A DNA stretch of 62,000 bases, taken from Tubiluchus corallicola. Its lineage: Eukaryota; Priapulida; Priapulimorpha; Priapulimorphida; Tubiluchidae. This document shows positions 1 to 9,937 of this stretch, one piece after another (within the stretch, counting starts at the first letter, position 1; the number at the start of each line of letters is the position of its first letter). A program made the translations under genes and the position numbers. The stretch is taken from the NCBI GenBank assembly GCA_030141605.1, contig JAQGDQ010000285.1:1-62000 (forward strand), in the 5' to 3' direction. The notes below the pieces were generated by a model, which saw only the letters and a program-made list of their open reading frames with translations, searched no databases and was not told the DNA's origin.

Positions 1-2
1 CG

Positions 3-2264
3 GCCGAAGACACAGTCAAGGCACTTCTGCGCTACATTGCTTCATACGGAGCCCCGACTGAAATCGTTTCAGATCAAGGCCCCGCGTTTATCTCACAAAT
101 ATTACAGGATCTTGAGTCAGTCCTGGGAATAAAAGGAATTTATGCCACTGCATATCACCCGCAAACCTCTGGCCTAACGGAGAGATTTAATCAGACCCTG
201 AAGTCATCGATCAGAAAGCTTCAGCTAACTGAGGGAGATTGGGAGTGGGACGAATTAATTCCTTTAGTCTTGTTTGCATATCGAGACTGCCCACAGAGTT
301 CAACGTCGTACTCACCATATGAACTTGTTTACGGTTTCCCAATCAGAGGGCCGCTTACTATACTGCGAGAAAAATACAATGTACCGCGTCCAAAGCAATT
401 GACAGAAGTCAATACTTTTGTGGAGGAACTTATGCATAAGATGGAAGAAGTCACAAACGACGCACATGCCGCATTGCATGAAGCCCAGCTGTCGCAGAAA
501 AAATGGTATGATGAAAGGGCAAGTGAACGCAGGCTAGAAGTAGGTAGCAAAGTTCTAGTACTGCTGCCAAAGAGCGCCAAGAAACTGAACCGCATTTGGA
601 AAGGCCCTTACCAAATCTTAGAAAGGGTCTCTGACCAGGTTTACAAAATTGCTTTCCGAGGGAAGAAAAATCGTGAGCGTAACTTCCACATTAACTTACT
701 GCGACCTTGGATCGAGCGCGATGAGGCTCAGGCATTGTTGACATTTGCCACTCCAGACAAAGCCGCTGAGGTCTATGAGGAAGGAGTAACGGAAGTCCAA
801 GATCACATGTTTCCTCCCTCTGCAACCCAAACTCAGAGCATACGGGACATAGATATATCTGAAAGTTTGACCAACAAACAAAAGGAACAGCTAATAAAAA
901 CATTACATGATCATGCAGACATTTTCACAGATTTACCAGGATGTACAGATTTAATAGAACATGAAATACTGGTTCCAAAAGATGCTAAGCCCATTCATCA
1001 ACCACCTTATCGTGTCCCTCAGGCACAAGAAGCACAAATTCGTAAAGAGATTTCCGAGATGGAGAAACTTGGGGTAATAAGAAAATCAAACTCAAGCTTC
1101 AGCAGCCCCGCTGTAATTGTTTTAAAGCCTGATGGCACTATACGTTTTTGCATTAATTATATTAAAGTTAACGAACTGACAACTTTTGATCCGTACCCCA
1201 TACCAAATATGCAGGAGATGCTCAGTAGCTGCCATGGTGCCAAGTATATATCCAAACTGGATCTTACAAAAGGTTACTGGCAGATCCCCCTACATCCAGA
1301 TTCGATAAAACGGTCAGCTTTCTCCTTGCCATGGGGGCAATGGGAATTCCTAGTTATGCCTTTTGGGCTCGTCAATGCAGCTGCAACCTGCCAGAAACTG
1401 ATGGACAAGGTTCTCGACGGAATTCCTAATTATGCCAGAGGGTATATAGATGATACAATCATATGGAGTACACACTACTCAGAACATATTAGTCATCTTA
1501 ATGAGGTACTGTCCCGCTTAGGCAATGCCAAGTTGACATTGAAGCCGAAGAAATGTACTTTTGCGTGTCAACAAATAGACTTCTTGGGACACCGGCTAGG
1601 CAATGACATGTTAAGGCCTCAACCAGATAAACTAGAAAGAATCAAGCATTTTCCGCATCCTATAACCAAGAAAAATGTTCGAAGTTTTCTTGGATTTGTA
1701 GGCTTTTATAGGAACTTTGTTCCAAACTTCAGCAGCATTGCTATGCCATTATTTGAGTTGACCAAGAAACACCTGCCAAACGAAGTAGCCTGGAATAAAC
1801 AAGCAGAAGAAGCATTTGTCCAGTTAAGAGCGGCAATAACTTCAGATTCCTTCTTGATGGCTCCAGATTTTAGCCGAGAATTTATACTCAGCACCGATGC
1901 CTCCAATGTGGGCTTAGGTGGCGTACTTTCTCAGATTAATTCAGAGGGCAGGGAGCAAGTAGTGAGCTACATCAGTCGAAAGCTCACAAAACCCGAGCAA
2001 AACTATGCCACAGTGGAACTGGAGCTTCTGGCTATTCTTTGGGCTGTGCAGAAACTAAACGACTACTTGATGGGAAGACCTTTCACTATCAGGAGTGATC
2101 ATCAATGTTTAACATGGCTCCAAAGAATGAAAAATAAAAACAGAAAACTGGCTAGATGGTCACTCATATTACAAGAATACACATTCAAAGTCGAATACAT
2201 AAAAGGTGCCCAGAATGTTGCAGATGGTCTGTCTAGAAATTCAAATGCAAATCATAAGAAATAA
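3..2264 (+). CDS. Retrotransposon pol, partial: integrase C-terminal part, reverse transcriptase, RNase H
   Basis: The frame is open from base 3, so this is the 3' part of a longer pol gene and its start is off the window. Visible in order: the integrase core with IVSDQGPAF (second catalytic Asp) and TSGLTERFNQT (catalytic Glu), a GPY/F-like module (IWKGPYQI), a linker, then reverse transcriptase with SKLDLTKGYWQIPLHP, PFGLVNAA and the active-site GYIDDTII. RNase H follows with LSTDASNVGLGG, a VELELLAILWA Glu motif and IRSDHQCLTW, ending NVADGLSRNS. RT and RNase H catalytic residues look intact and there is no internal stop. Integrase upstream of RT is diagnostic of Gmr1-like Ty3/gypsy elements. 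Any shorter start near base 270 would be artificial, because the frame continues upstream with good integrase similarity. Confidence 0.93.
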   Translation, partial: AEDTVKALLRYIASYGAPTEIVSDQGPAFISQILQDLESVLGIKGIYATAYHPQTSGLTERFNQTLKSSIRKLQLTEGDWEWDELIPLVLFAYRDCPQSSTSYSPYELVYGFPIRGPLTILREKYNVPRPKQLTEVNTFVEELMHKMEEVTNDAHAALHEAQLSQKKWYDERASERRLEVGSKVLVLLPKSAKKLNRIWKGPYQILERVSDQVYKIAFRGKKNRERNFHINLLRPWIERDEAQALLTFATPDKAAEVYEEGVTEVQDHMFPPSATQTQSIRDIDISESLTNKQKEQLIKTLHDHADIFTDLPGCTDLIEHEILVPKDAKPIHQPPYRVPQAQEAQIRKEISEMEKLGVIRKSNSSFSSPAVIVLKPDGTIRFCINYIKVNELTTFDPYPIPNMQEMLSSCHGAKYISKLDLTKGYWQIPLHPDSIKRSAFSLPWGQWEFLVMPFGLVNAAATCQKLMDKVLDGIPNYARGYIDDTIIWSTHYSEHISHLNEVLSRLGNAKLTLKPKKCTFACQQIDFLGHRLGNDMLRPQPDKLERIKHFPHPITKKNVRSFLGFVGFYRNFVPNFSSIAMPLFELTKKHLPNEVAWNKQAEEAFVQLRAAITSDSFLMAPDFSREFILSTDASNVGLGGVLSQINSEGREQVVSYISRKLTKPEQNYATVELELLAILWAVQKLNDYLMGRPFTIRSDHQCLTWLQRMKNKNRKLARWSLILQEYTFKVEYIKGAQNVADGLSRNSNANHKK

Positions 2265-2581
2265 ACGGGCACTAATTAACAGAAACAGAAGATTACTTGA
2301 CATTTTCAGTTTTTTTTGTTTTTGTACGAAACTTTTGAATTTTGAAGTTGGTAGAACCAATATCATTTTGAGAGGTTCAAAGCTTTTTTTCCTATTCTAA
2401 GTGATGAGTAGAAAGCTGTCAGACTTTCTTTTGGTACAAACTATCATGCACGTTTCAACTGGCAAAGAGTTGTTTATGCCACTTTTTTAAGTTGAAGACG
2501 AGCACTAAGGTCTGGCCTGTCAGGTCTGATTTTCGAAGACTAGTATTTCATGGAAACATTAGTCTAAAATTTGGGGGGCTA
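2265..2581 (+). other. Retrotransposon 3' untranslated region with polypurine tract
   Basis: Non-coding stretch between the RNase H stop and the LTR. It ends in a G-rich tract (TTTGGGGGGCTA) directly before the LTR, which fits the polypurine tract that primes plus-strand synthesis. The portion from about 2304 is repeated almost unchanged at 7913-8191. Confidence 0.8.
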
Positions 2582-3780
2582 TGTGATGGACCAGACTAGG
2601 TCCACCCCTTGGCTAAAGTGTGTTCTTGCACATTACAAGCAACCACCTATGTACATTATATTATGCAATTTGTTCAATGATAAATGTTTTGTTCGATTGA
2701 AGAGGCCTAACTTAGTTTGATTTTGTATAAGGAAGCTACCTGCATTGTTTACTTTATTTTTTATGGCTGTTGTTGTAATAATGTACCAGGCACCCATGAA
2801 CTATATCTGCCCCACATGTAACCTACATGTCAGTGTTATGCAGGTCATTTTGAAAGTGTGTTGGCTTCGGCCTTGTTTATTTTATTACAGGGGTGTTTTG
2901 CTTTCTCATTCAGCGTATATAGTGTTACAGTTACCTGTCTAAAGTATAAAACTACCTAGAATGTAGTGAACTGTTCCAGTAACAGGAAAATGTGCTTTTG
3001 ATATTGAGAAGTGGGTAGAATGGTCTGGAAAATGAGAGCTGTTAAAATGTTGGGTTTATACCTTTGAGGACAAACTTAAAATTTATCTGTTGAAAATGGC
3101 TGAACTGGTGTTTTATTGTGAAAAAGCCTGGACAGTTGTAAATGGTGTAATACTATCCTAATGGACAATGTGTTGTAATGCAATTGAGTGGAGTAAAGAC
3201 CAACTTTGAGCCTTCTACACAGTATAAGCAACCCAGCCCTTGTTGTCAGGGTGTGGAGGACCGGCACCTAGTACTGTCGAGCGTGGTATGCGATGTTTTG
3301 GAGATGGTATCCCTTCCATGGAGTACCCCAGTGATTGCCAATGGACTGACGTAGTGAGCGCTCACTCCAGAGATAAGTAACAGTTTACTTTTGAGCTCAA
3401 TAGTGATTATTCAAATTGGTGATATCTTGTGCACAAACTCTTATGGACAGTGAAAACTGCAGTTACTATTAGGTTACTGTTTGGTACCAAGAACTCGTGC
3501 TGTAATTCTTGAAATGGCCATCCTTAACTATTGTAATGTATTTTTTTCTTTTTCTCTTGATTCACTCATATTGTCTGTTAGTAGAATAAAAGCATTGAAA
3601 TGTTAATTAGTCTTTTAGTAAGCTTTGTATTCTGAAACAGGTACACATAAACTACAAGGACAACTCCGCATTTCAAAAGCCTTAGTATTAGTCTCGCTAC
3701 GTTACCAAAGTTAAGTGCGCTTCATACTCGTATTGCATAAGTTACTAATTACTATCACCCACGAGGAACGCCGTCATTAC
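2582..3780 (+). repeat. LTR copy A (3' LTR of the left piece)
   Basis: Starts TGTGATGG and ends GTCATTAC. The ends form a short imperfect inverted repeat (TGTGATG with CATTACA), but the final A is missing here because LTR B follows at once. An AATAAA signal at 3585-3590 places R/U5 in the last ~200 bases. Short open frames inside recur in every copy and look like chance. By eye it differs from LTR B at only about four sites (for example near 2915, 3408 and 3450). Confidence 0.93.
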
Positions 3781-4979
3781 GTGATGGACCAGACTAGGTC
3801 CACCCCTTGGCTAAAGTGTGTTCTTGCACATTACAAGCAACCACCTATGTACATTATATTATGCAATTTGTTCAATGATAAATGTTTTGTTCGATTGAAG
3901 AGGCCTAACTTAGTTTGATTTTGTATAAGGAAGCTACCTGCATTGTTTACTTTATTTTTTATGGCTGTTGTTGTAATAATGTACCAGGCACCCATGAACT
4001 ATATCTGCCCCACATGTAACCTACATGTCAGTGTTATGCAGGTCATTTTGAAAGTGTGTTGGCTTCGGCCTTGTTTATTTTATTACAGGGGTGTTTTGCT
4101 TTCTCATTCAGCCTATATAGTGTTACAGTTACCTGTCTAAAGTATAAAACTACCTAGAATGTAGTGAACTGTTCCAGTAACAGGAAAATGTGCTTTTGAT
4201 ATTGAGAAGTGGGTAGAATGGTCTGGAAAATGAGAGCTGTTAAAATGTTGGGTTTATACCTTTGAGGACAAACTTAAAATTTATCTGTTGAAAATGGCTG
4301 AACTGGTGTTTTATTGTGAAAAAGCCTGGACAGTTGTAAATGGTGTAATACTATCCTAATGGACAATGTGTTGTAATGCAATTGAGTGGAGTAAAGACCA
4401 ACTTTGAGCCTTCTACACAGTATAAGCAACCCAGCCCTTGTTGTCAGGGTGTGGAGGACCGGCACCTAGTACTGTCGAGCGTGGTATGCGATGTTTTGGA
4501 GATGGTATCCCTTCCATGGAGTACCCCAGTGATTGCCAATGGACTGACGTAGTGAGCGCTCACTCCAGAGATAAGTAACAGTTTACTTTTGAGCTCAATA
4601 GTGATTACTCAAATTGGTGATATCTTGTGCACAAACTCTTATGGACAGGGAAAACTACAGTTACTATTAGGTTACTGTTTGGTACCAAGAACTCGTGCTG
4701 TAATTCTTGAAATGGCCATCCTTAACTATTGTAATGTATTTTTTTCTTTTTCTCTTGATTCACTCATATTGTCTGTTAGTAGAATAAAAGCATTGAAATG
4801 TTAATTAGTCTTTTAGTAAGCTTTGTATTCTGAAACAGGTACACATAAACTACAAGGACAACTCCGCATTTCAAAAGCCTTAGTATTAGTCTCGCTACGT
4901 TACCAAAGTTAAGTGCGCTTCATACTCGTATTGCATAAGTTACTAATTACTATCACCCACGAGGAACGCCGTCATTACA
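3781..4979 (+). repeat. LTR copy B (5' LTR of the right piece)
   Basis: Same sequence as LTR A but lacking the first T at the junction (TTAC then GTGATGG). It ends CATTACA at 4979, one base before the primer-binding site, so it serves as a 5' LTR. AATAAA lies at 4783-4788. No host DNA or target duplication separates LTR A from LTR B. Confidence 0.93.
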
Positions 4980-4980
4980 C

Positions 4981-4998
4981 TGGTGGCAGCGGTGGGAT
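4981..4998 (+). promoter_or_regulatory. Primer-binding site
   Basis: TGGTGGCAGCGGTGGGAT begins with TGG, the complement of the tRNA CCA end, and lies one base after the LTR end, which is the standard position for priming minus-strand synthesis. I did not identify the matching tRNA. Confidence 0.75.
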
Positions 4999-5333
4999 CC
5001 GATATTACTTATGTGTACTTGCAACTGAACATTTATAAAGTATCATAGTAATTATTTTGCAGTTTTGTGGTAGACACGGTGTGTAAAACCCTTAATTATT
5101 TTTCACTGCATTTTTTGGGGTTCAAAAATTTTATTGCACTATGCCTGATTAATTATGCTAGTAAAGTTTTTACTGGACAATATTTGCTACAACAGATAAC
5201 AAGTAAACACGAAGTTACTTCTCTACAGGAAATATTTTTGAGTGACTTACAGTCATATACACACGGAATTGTATTACACTTTATTATTTTGTACAAATAA
5301 TACAGACAACATAAACGGGGGTAGTAAAGCACA
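4999..5333 (+). other. Retrotransposon 5' leader
   Basis: AT-rich leader between primer-binding site and gag ATG. A 77-codon open frame at 5067-5300 has no recognisable domain and is probably not translated. Confidence 0.6.
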
Positions 5334-5999
5334 ATGGAATTTGTGGAGTTTACACAATTACAACTCCAGTCACTGGAATTAGAACAGTTACAGGGTATAG
5401 CCCGAGAACGGGGTATAAAGTGGGAAAGACGCAGTCATGAACAGCTGGTTACAGCCATAATGGGGTGGCAAAAAGTTTGCAACACTAAACCCAGTCAACC
5501 CAAGGTACCAGACGAAGACAAAATACTTCAAGCTCAAGGGGGAGGGCTTCATACTGAACATTCAGACAAAGAAGCTGCTAATGATTCTCTTAATGATGAA
5601 GAGGAACCAGCCCTTCAGCTTGCCCACTCACCCTTACCTTCTGAATATGATTTTGACCTCGGTCTAGGTCGACCCCCACCAGCTCCACCAGATTTTGTTC
5701 AGCCAGTTAGCCCAACAGTTAATACACAAGTTGGTGGATTGCCTAAGGTTGATGTTACTATGTATGCGGCTTTTGATGCTAACAAGTTGCAAATCATATT
5801 GGAGCACCAGCGCAAGCAAGAACGAGACAAACAGGAATATGAGTTGGAGTTACGGAAAATAGAAGCTGGAATGCAAGCTCCCTGGACATCAACACCAGCG
5901 CCGCAAGTGGGAACTACGAGTGATACAGCTGCAGCCCACAGAAACCTGTGTATAAAGTACTTTGGTGAAGATGCTGAATCTCCAGACCTAGCGGAATAG
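5334..5999 (+). CDS. Retrotransposon Gag, N-terminal part, ended by an in-frame TAG
   Basis: Begins with ATG after the leader. Residues about 13-47 (LELEQLQGIARERGIKW onwards, then LVTAIMGW) resemble a SAP-like helix-turn-helix motif, common at the start of Gags of this type. An acidic, proline-rich linker and a charged helical stretch (about 160-185) follow. The stop TAG at 5997-5999 is probably a mutation: the same frame continues without interruption to 7957, and the next codons (FRYLERCLVVNRIPKADWP) read like normal Gag. Stop-codon readthrough is the alternative explanation. Confidence 0.8.
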   Translation: MEFVEFTQLQLQSLELEQLQGIARERGIKWERRSHEQLVTAIMGWQKVCNTKPSQPKVPDEDKILQAQGGGLHTEHSDKEAANDSLNDEEEPALQLAHSPLPSEYDFDLGLGRPPPAPPDFVQPVSPTVNTQVGGLPKVDVTMYAAFDANKLQIILEHQRKQERDKQEYELELRKIEAGMQAPWTSTPAPQVGTTSDTAAAHRNLCIKYFGEDAESPDLAE

Positions 6000-7957
6000 T
6001 TTCGATACTTAGAAAGATGTCTGGTAGTCAATCGTATCCCCAAAGCAGACTGGCCTTGTGTAGTTGCCCGAGCTTTAGCAGGGAATGCTAGATCATTGCA
6101 GGCATACAACTGTGTCCCACAAACTGACTTGCAAGATTATGACAGGATAAAGAGTCGTGTCTTGTCCTTCTTTTCGCTTACACCAGACAGTTACAGGCAG
6201 ACTTTCCGTAAGCTGACTAGAAAACCAGATGAGTGTTATCGCGCCTATTTTACAAGAGTGCGAAATGCTGGAGATTTGTGGCTAGAAGCGGCTAATGTCC
6301 AAACTTTTGAACAAGTTAAAGAATTGTTCTACTTGGAACAAGCCCTAACTGGAGTACCCAATGATATTGCCAAATGGGTAAAGAGGAATAACTGGAACAA
6401 TTTTGATGAAGTAGCTGAGAAATGTGACAGGTATAAGTGCTCGGAAGGGGGGAGACTTGAAATTAACCCTCAGCAGGACAGCAGAGGACATAGCAATTTC
6501 AAGAAATTTCCACCCAGAGACTCTAAAGGCGCCACAGCTAAGCAGCCAGTTCCAAACCAAGAAGCCAGGATTTCTTCTTGGAAATGTTTCAATTGTGGTG
6601 GATTAGGACACATGGCCAGTAGGTGTCCATCATCCAGGCAAACGGCAAAACCACTAGAAGCAAAACGAGGAAACAAACTCCAGTTAGCGTCGACAAAGCA
6701 GAAAGACTGCATTGATGTTTCACAGACTAGTGATGAAGCATTTTGTTTTCCAGCCATGGTAAATGGTCACAAGGTAATAGTACAACGTGACACTGCAGCA
6801 AATGTGAACTGCATACATCGAAGATTCGTACGAGCAAACCAATTTTTGCCTGATCGTACAGAACAGATTCTATGTGGGCATGGCGACCGTCGTACATGTA
6901 GAGTAGCAAGGCTGCCAATTGAGTGCGAACTTGTTAAAGGTGAGCTAGAGTTTGTAGTCCAGAACAAGCTTCCGTCTGAGTGCTTACTTGGTAACAATTT
7001 TAAATCCACTTGGCAGCCTTCTAAAAAACTTGGTCCAAAACACAGCGTTCATAGAGGCCAAAAGTTTGGGAAGAAACAACCTTTTCGAACAGACAGTAGC
7101 AGATTTAAAAATTGTTCAGGAAAGTCCCAGCAGATAGAAGACCGTCACGGTGAGCAGAAAGATGTAGAGGATGATGAACACTCGAGTGAGTCTCAGGTGG
7201 TTAACCAGAAAGGGGTGTCCCATCCATTCTCAACACCAGCTCTGCAAGTCATGACTCGGTCACAAGCAAAGCAATTCAATGAAGAGTTAGAACGAGAGGA
7301 AATAGAGCGGCAGGAAGATGAAGACCATGAGATTCCTGCCCTGGTGAATGAGCAAGAAGAGGATAATTCTCACCAAGGCCAGTCACGAGAAGCACTTATC
7401 CAGGACCAAAACAATTGCATTACCTTAAAGCACCTGTACGACAACGTGATATCGGAGAAACAGGCTAAAAGTCTGGGTAAAGGATATTTTATCAGAGATA
7501 GCCTACTCTTTTTACATTTGAAAAGAGCAAAAGACGTTGATGGTAAAGATTTGATTGTCTTACCCAAAAAACGTAGACTTGAGGTCCTTCAGCATGCTCA
7601 TGACAACAAGTTAGCTGCACATTTTGGGATACAGAAGACAACAGAGAAGATTTTGCGTGAATTTTACTGGCCACATATTCATAGCGATATTCGAAGATTT
7701 GTACGCAGCTGCCCAGTCTGTCAAAAATGCAGTATACGAAAAGCAAGCGATCGTGCTAAGTTGCAACCTATTACAGTCAACGAATTACCATTTCAGAAGA
7801 TTTGCATGGACTTTGTTGGTCCACTTCCACGAACGAAATCAGGTAACCGATATGCTCTGGTTGTTACAGATTTTAGCACACGGTATCCTGAAGTATACCC
7901 CACCAGGACTCAAACTCAGTTTTTTTTGTTTTTGTACGAAACTTTTGAATTTTGAAG
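6000..7957 (+). pseudogene. Gag C-terminal part, protease and integrase N-terminal part, truncated by deletion
   Basis: Same frame as the gag ORF before it. It holds a Gag capsid-like region (about 6140-6440), a CCHC zinc knuckle CFNCGGLGHMASRC (about 6585-6630), a retropepsin-like region with QRDTAANV near 6780-6805 (normally DTGA or DSGA) and SECLLGNNF further on, then an integrase zinc-binding domain with His pair (AHDNKLAAHF) and Cys pair (CPVCQKC, about 7711-7731). The integrase core starts with MDFVGPLP and LVVTDFSTRYPEVYP, giving the first catalytic Asp. At about 7914-7918 the sequence jumps into the 3' UTR, so the rest of integrase, RT and RNase H are missing and the last ~14 residues are frame noise. 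Confidence 0.88.
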
Positions 7958-8191
7958 TTGGTAGAACCAATATCATTTTGAGAGGTTCAAAGCTTTTTTT
8001 CCTATTCTAAGTGATGAGTAGAAAGCTGTCAGACTTTCTTTTGGTACAAACTATCATGCACGTTTCAACTGGCAAAGAGTTGTTTATGCCACTTTTTTAA
8101 GTTGAAGACGAGCACTAAGGTCTGGCCTGTCAGGTCTGATTTTCGAAGACTAGTATTTCATGGAAACATTAGTCTAAAATTTGGGGGGCTA
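7913..8191 (+). other. Deletion junction and retrotransposon 3' UTR, second copy
   Basis: From the run TCAGTTTTTTTTG onwards this matches 2304-2581. The junction shares the short sequence TCAG plus a T-run with the intact 3' UTR, a microhomology typical of template switching or end joining. It ends in the same G-rich polypurine tract before the LTR. Confidence 0.85.
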
Positions 8192-9391
8192 TGTGATGGA
8201 CCAGACTAGGTCCACCCCTTGGCTAAAGTGTGTTCTTGCACATTACAAGCAACCACCTATGTACATTATATTATGCAATTTGTTCAATGATAAATGTTTT
8301 GTTCGATTGAAGAGGCCTAACTTAGTTTGATTTTGTATAAGGAAGCTACCTGCATTGTTTACTTTATTTTTTATGGCTGTTGTTGTAATAATGTACCAGG
8401 CACCCATGAACTATATCTGCCCCGCATGTAACCTACATGTCAGTGTTATGCAGGTCATTTTGAAAGTGTGTTGGCTTCGGCCTTATTTATTTTATTACAG
8501 GGGTGTTTTGCTTTTTCATTCAGCCTATATAGTGTTATAGTTACCTGTCTAAAGTATAAAACTACCTAGAATGTAGTGAACTGTTCCAGTAACAGGAAAA
8601 TGTGCTTTTGATATTGAGAAGTGGGTAGAATGGTGTGGAAAATGAGAGCTGTTAAAATGTTGGGTTTATACCTTTGAGGACAAACTTAAAATTTATCTGT
8701 TGAAAATGGCTGAACTGGTGTTTTATTGTGAAAAATCCTGGACAGTTGTAAATGGTGCAATACTATCCTAATGGACAATGTGTTGTAATGCAATTGAGTG
8801 GAGTAAAGACCAACTTTGAGCCTTCTACACAGTATAAGCAACCCAGCCCTTGTTGTCAGGGTGTGGAGGACCGGCACCTAGTACTGTCGAGCGTGGTATG
8901 CGATGTTTTGGAGATGGTATCCCTTCCATGGAGTACCCCAGTGATTGCCAATGGACTAACGTAGTGAGCGCTCACTCCAGAGATAAGTAACAGTTTACTT
9001 TTGAGCTCAATAGTGATTACTCAAATTGGTGATATCTTGTGCACAAACTCTTATGGACAGTGAAAACTGCAGTTACTATTAGGTTACTGTTTGGTACCAA
9101 GAACTCGTGCTGTAATTCTTGAAATGGCCATCCTTAACTATTGTAATGTATTTTTTTCTTTTTCTCTTGATTCACTCATATTGTCTGTTAGTAGAATAAA
9201 AGCATTGAAATGTTAATTAGTCTTTTAGTAAACTTTGTATTCAGAAACAGGTACACATAAACCACAAGGACAACTCCGCATTTCAAAAGCCTTAGTATTA
9301 GTCTCGCTACGTTACCAAAGTTAAGTGCGCTTCATTCTCGTATTGCATAAGTTACTAATTACTATCACCCACGAGGAACGCCGTCATTACA
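8192..9391 (+). repeat. LTR copy C (3' LTR of the right piece)
   Basis: Full-length LTR starting TGTGATGG and ending CATTACA, AATAAA at 9195-9200. By eye it differs from A and B at about a dozen sites (for example near 8424, 8485, 8513, 8537, 8634, 8716 and 8758). That is more than A differs from B, so C is not the closest partner of B. Confidence 0.92.
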
Positions 9392-9718
9392 GTGCTGTCT
9401 TCGCGTATGAAACATTTACATTGGTTCTTTTTATAGACCTGTAGCCACTCACCTAGTACCGTTATAAGATTTCAAATGTTTACGTATGTATTGTTCCAAT
9501 TTTTTATGCACTAACAAATACAGTTTAAACCGAAAATAAATTAGAGTTCGTTTCTAGCAACATAAAATGGTGATAATGGCTAGACTAATTAGACAAATAC
9601 TTTGCTCATGCCACAGGTTGCTCAATGCTGGAGTTCACACCGGACTGGATTCTTGCTGACAGATATCTGTCTATATCTGACAATTGGAATTGACTGTTTA
9701 ATGTTACGTTAAAGTGGA
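9392..9718. other. Non-coding AT-rich sequence
   Basis: Flank of the retrotransposon. I see no open frame of note, no splice-bounded exon and no clear repeat. No target-site duplicate can be tested because the left end of the element is outside the window. Confidence 0.5.
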
Positions 9719-9937
9719 GAAGTCTTACTCCTCTGAAAATTGTGTTAGGCACAGAAGTTTTACTCATCTGAAAATTTTGTTAGGCAAGGAAGTTTTACTC
9801 ATCTGAAAATTGTGTTAGGCACAGAAGTTTTACTCATCTGAAAATTGTGTTAGGCACAGAAGTTTTACTCATCTGAAAATTGTGTGAGGCACAGAAGTTT
9901 TACTCATCTGAAAATTGCGTTTAGGCACAGAGGTTTT
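9719..9937 (+). repeat. 35-bp tandem repeat, about six units
   Basis: Unit GAAGTTTTACTCATCTGAAA followed by ATTGTGTTAGGCACA, repeated head to tail with few changes. The first and last units are the most diverged. Non-coding. Confidence 0.92.

Larger units (their letters stand above)
1..9391 (+). mobile_element. Gmr1-type Ty3/gypsy LTR retrotransposon, two head-to-tail pieces
   Basis: Three nearly identical 1.2-kb LTRs lie at 2582-3780, 3781-4979 and 8192-9391. The first two abut directly. Left of them is the 3' part of an element (integrase, reverse transcriptase, RNase H, 3' UTR). Right of them is the 5' part of an element (primer-binding site, gag, protease, integrase N-terminus), followed by a deletion, a 3' UTR and a third LTR. 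Integrase precedes reverse transcriptase, opposite to standard Ty3/gypsy order but the known order of the Gmr1-like group. Neither piece alone is a complete element. The left piece is cut by the window edge, so its true 5' end is unseen. Confidence 0.93.

Noticed and set aside
2745-2942. 65-codon frame repeated in each LTR
   Set aside because: Found in all LTR copies only because the LTRs are copies; no domain, and it is shortened in LTR C.
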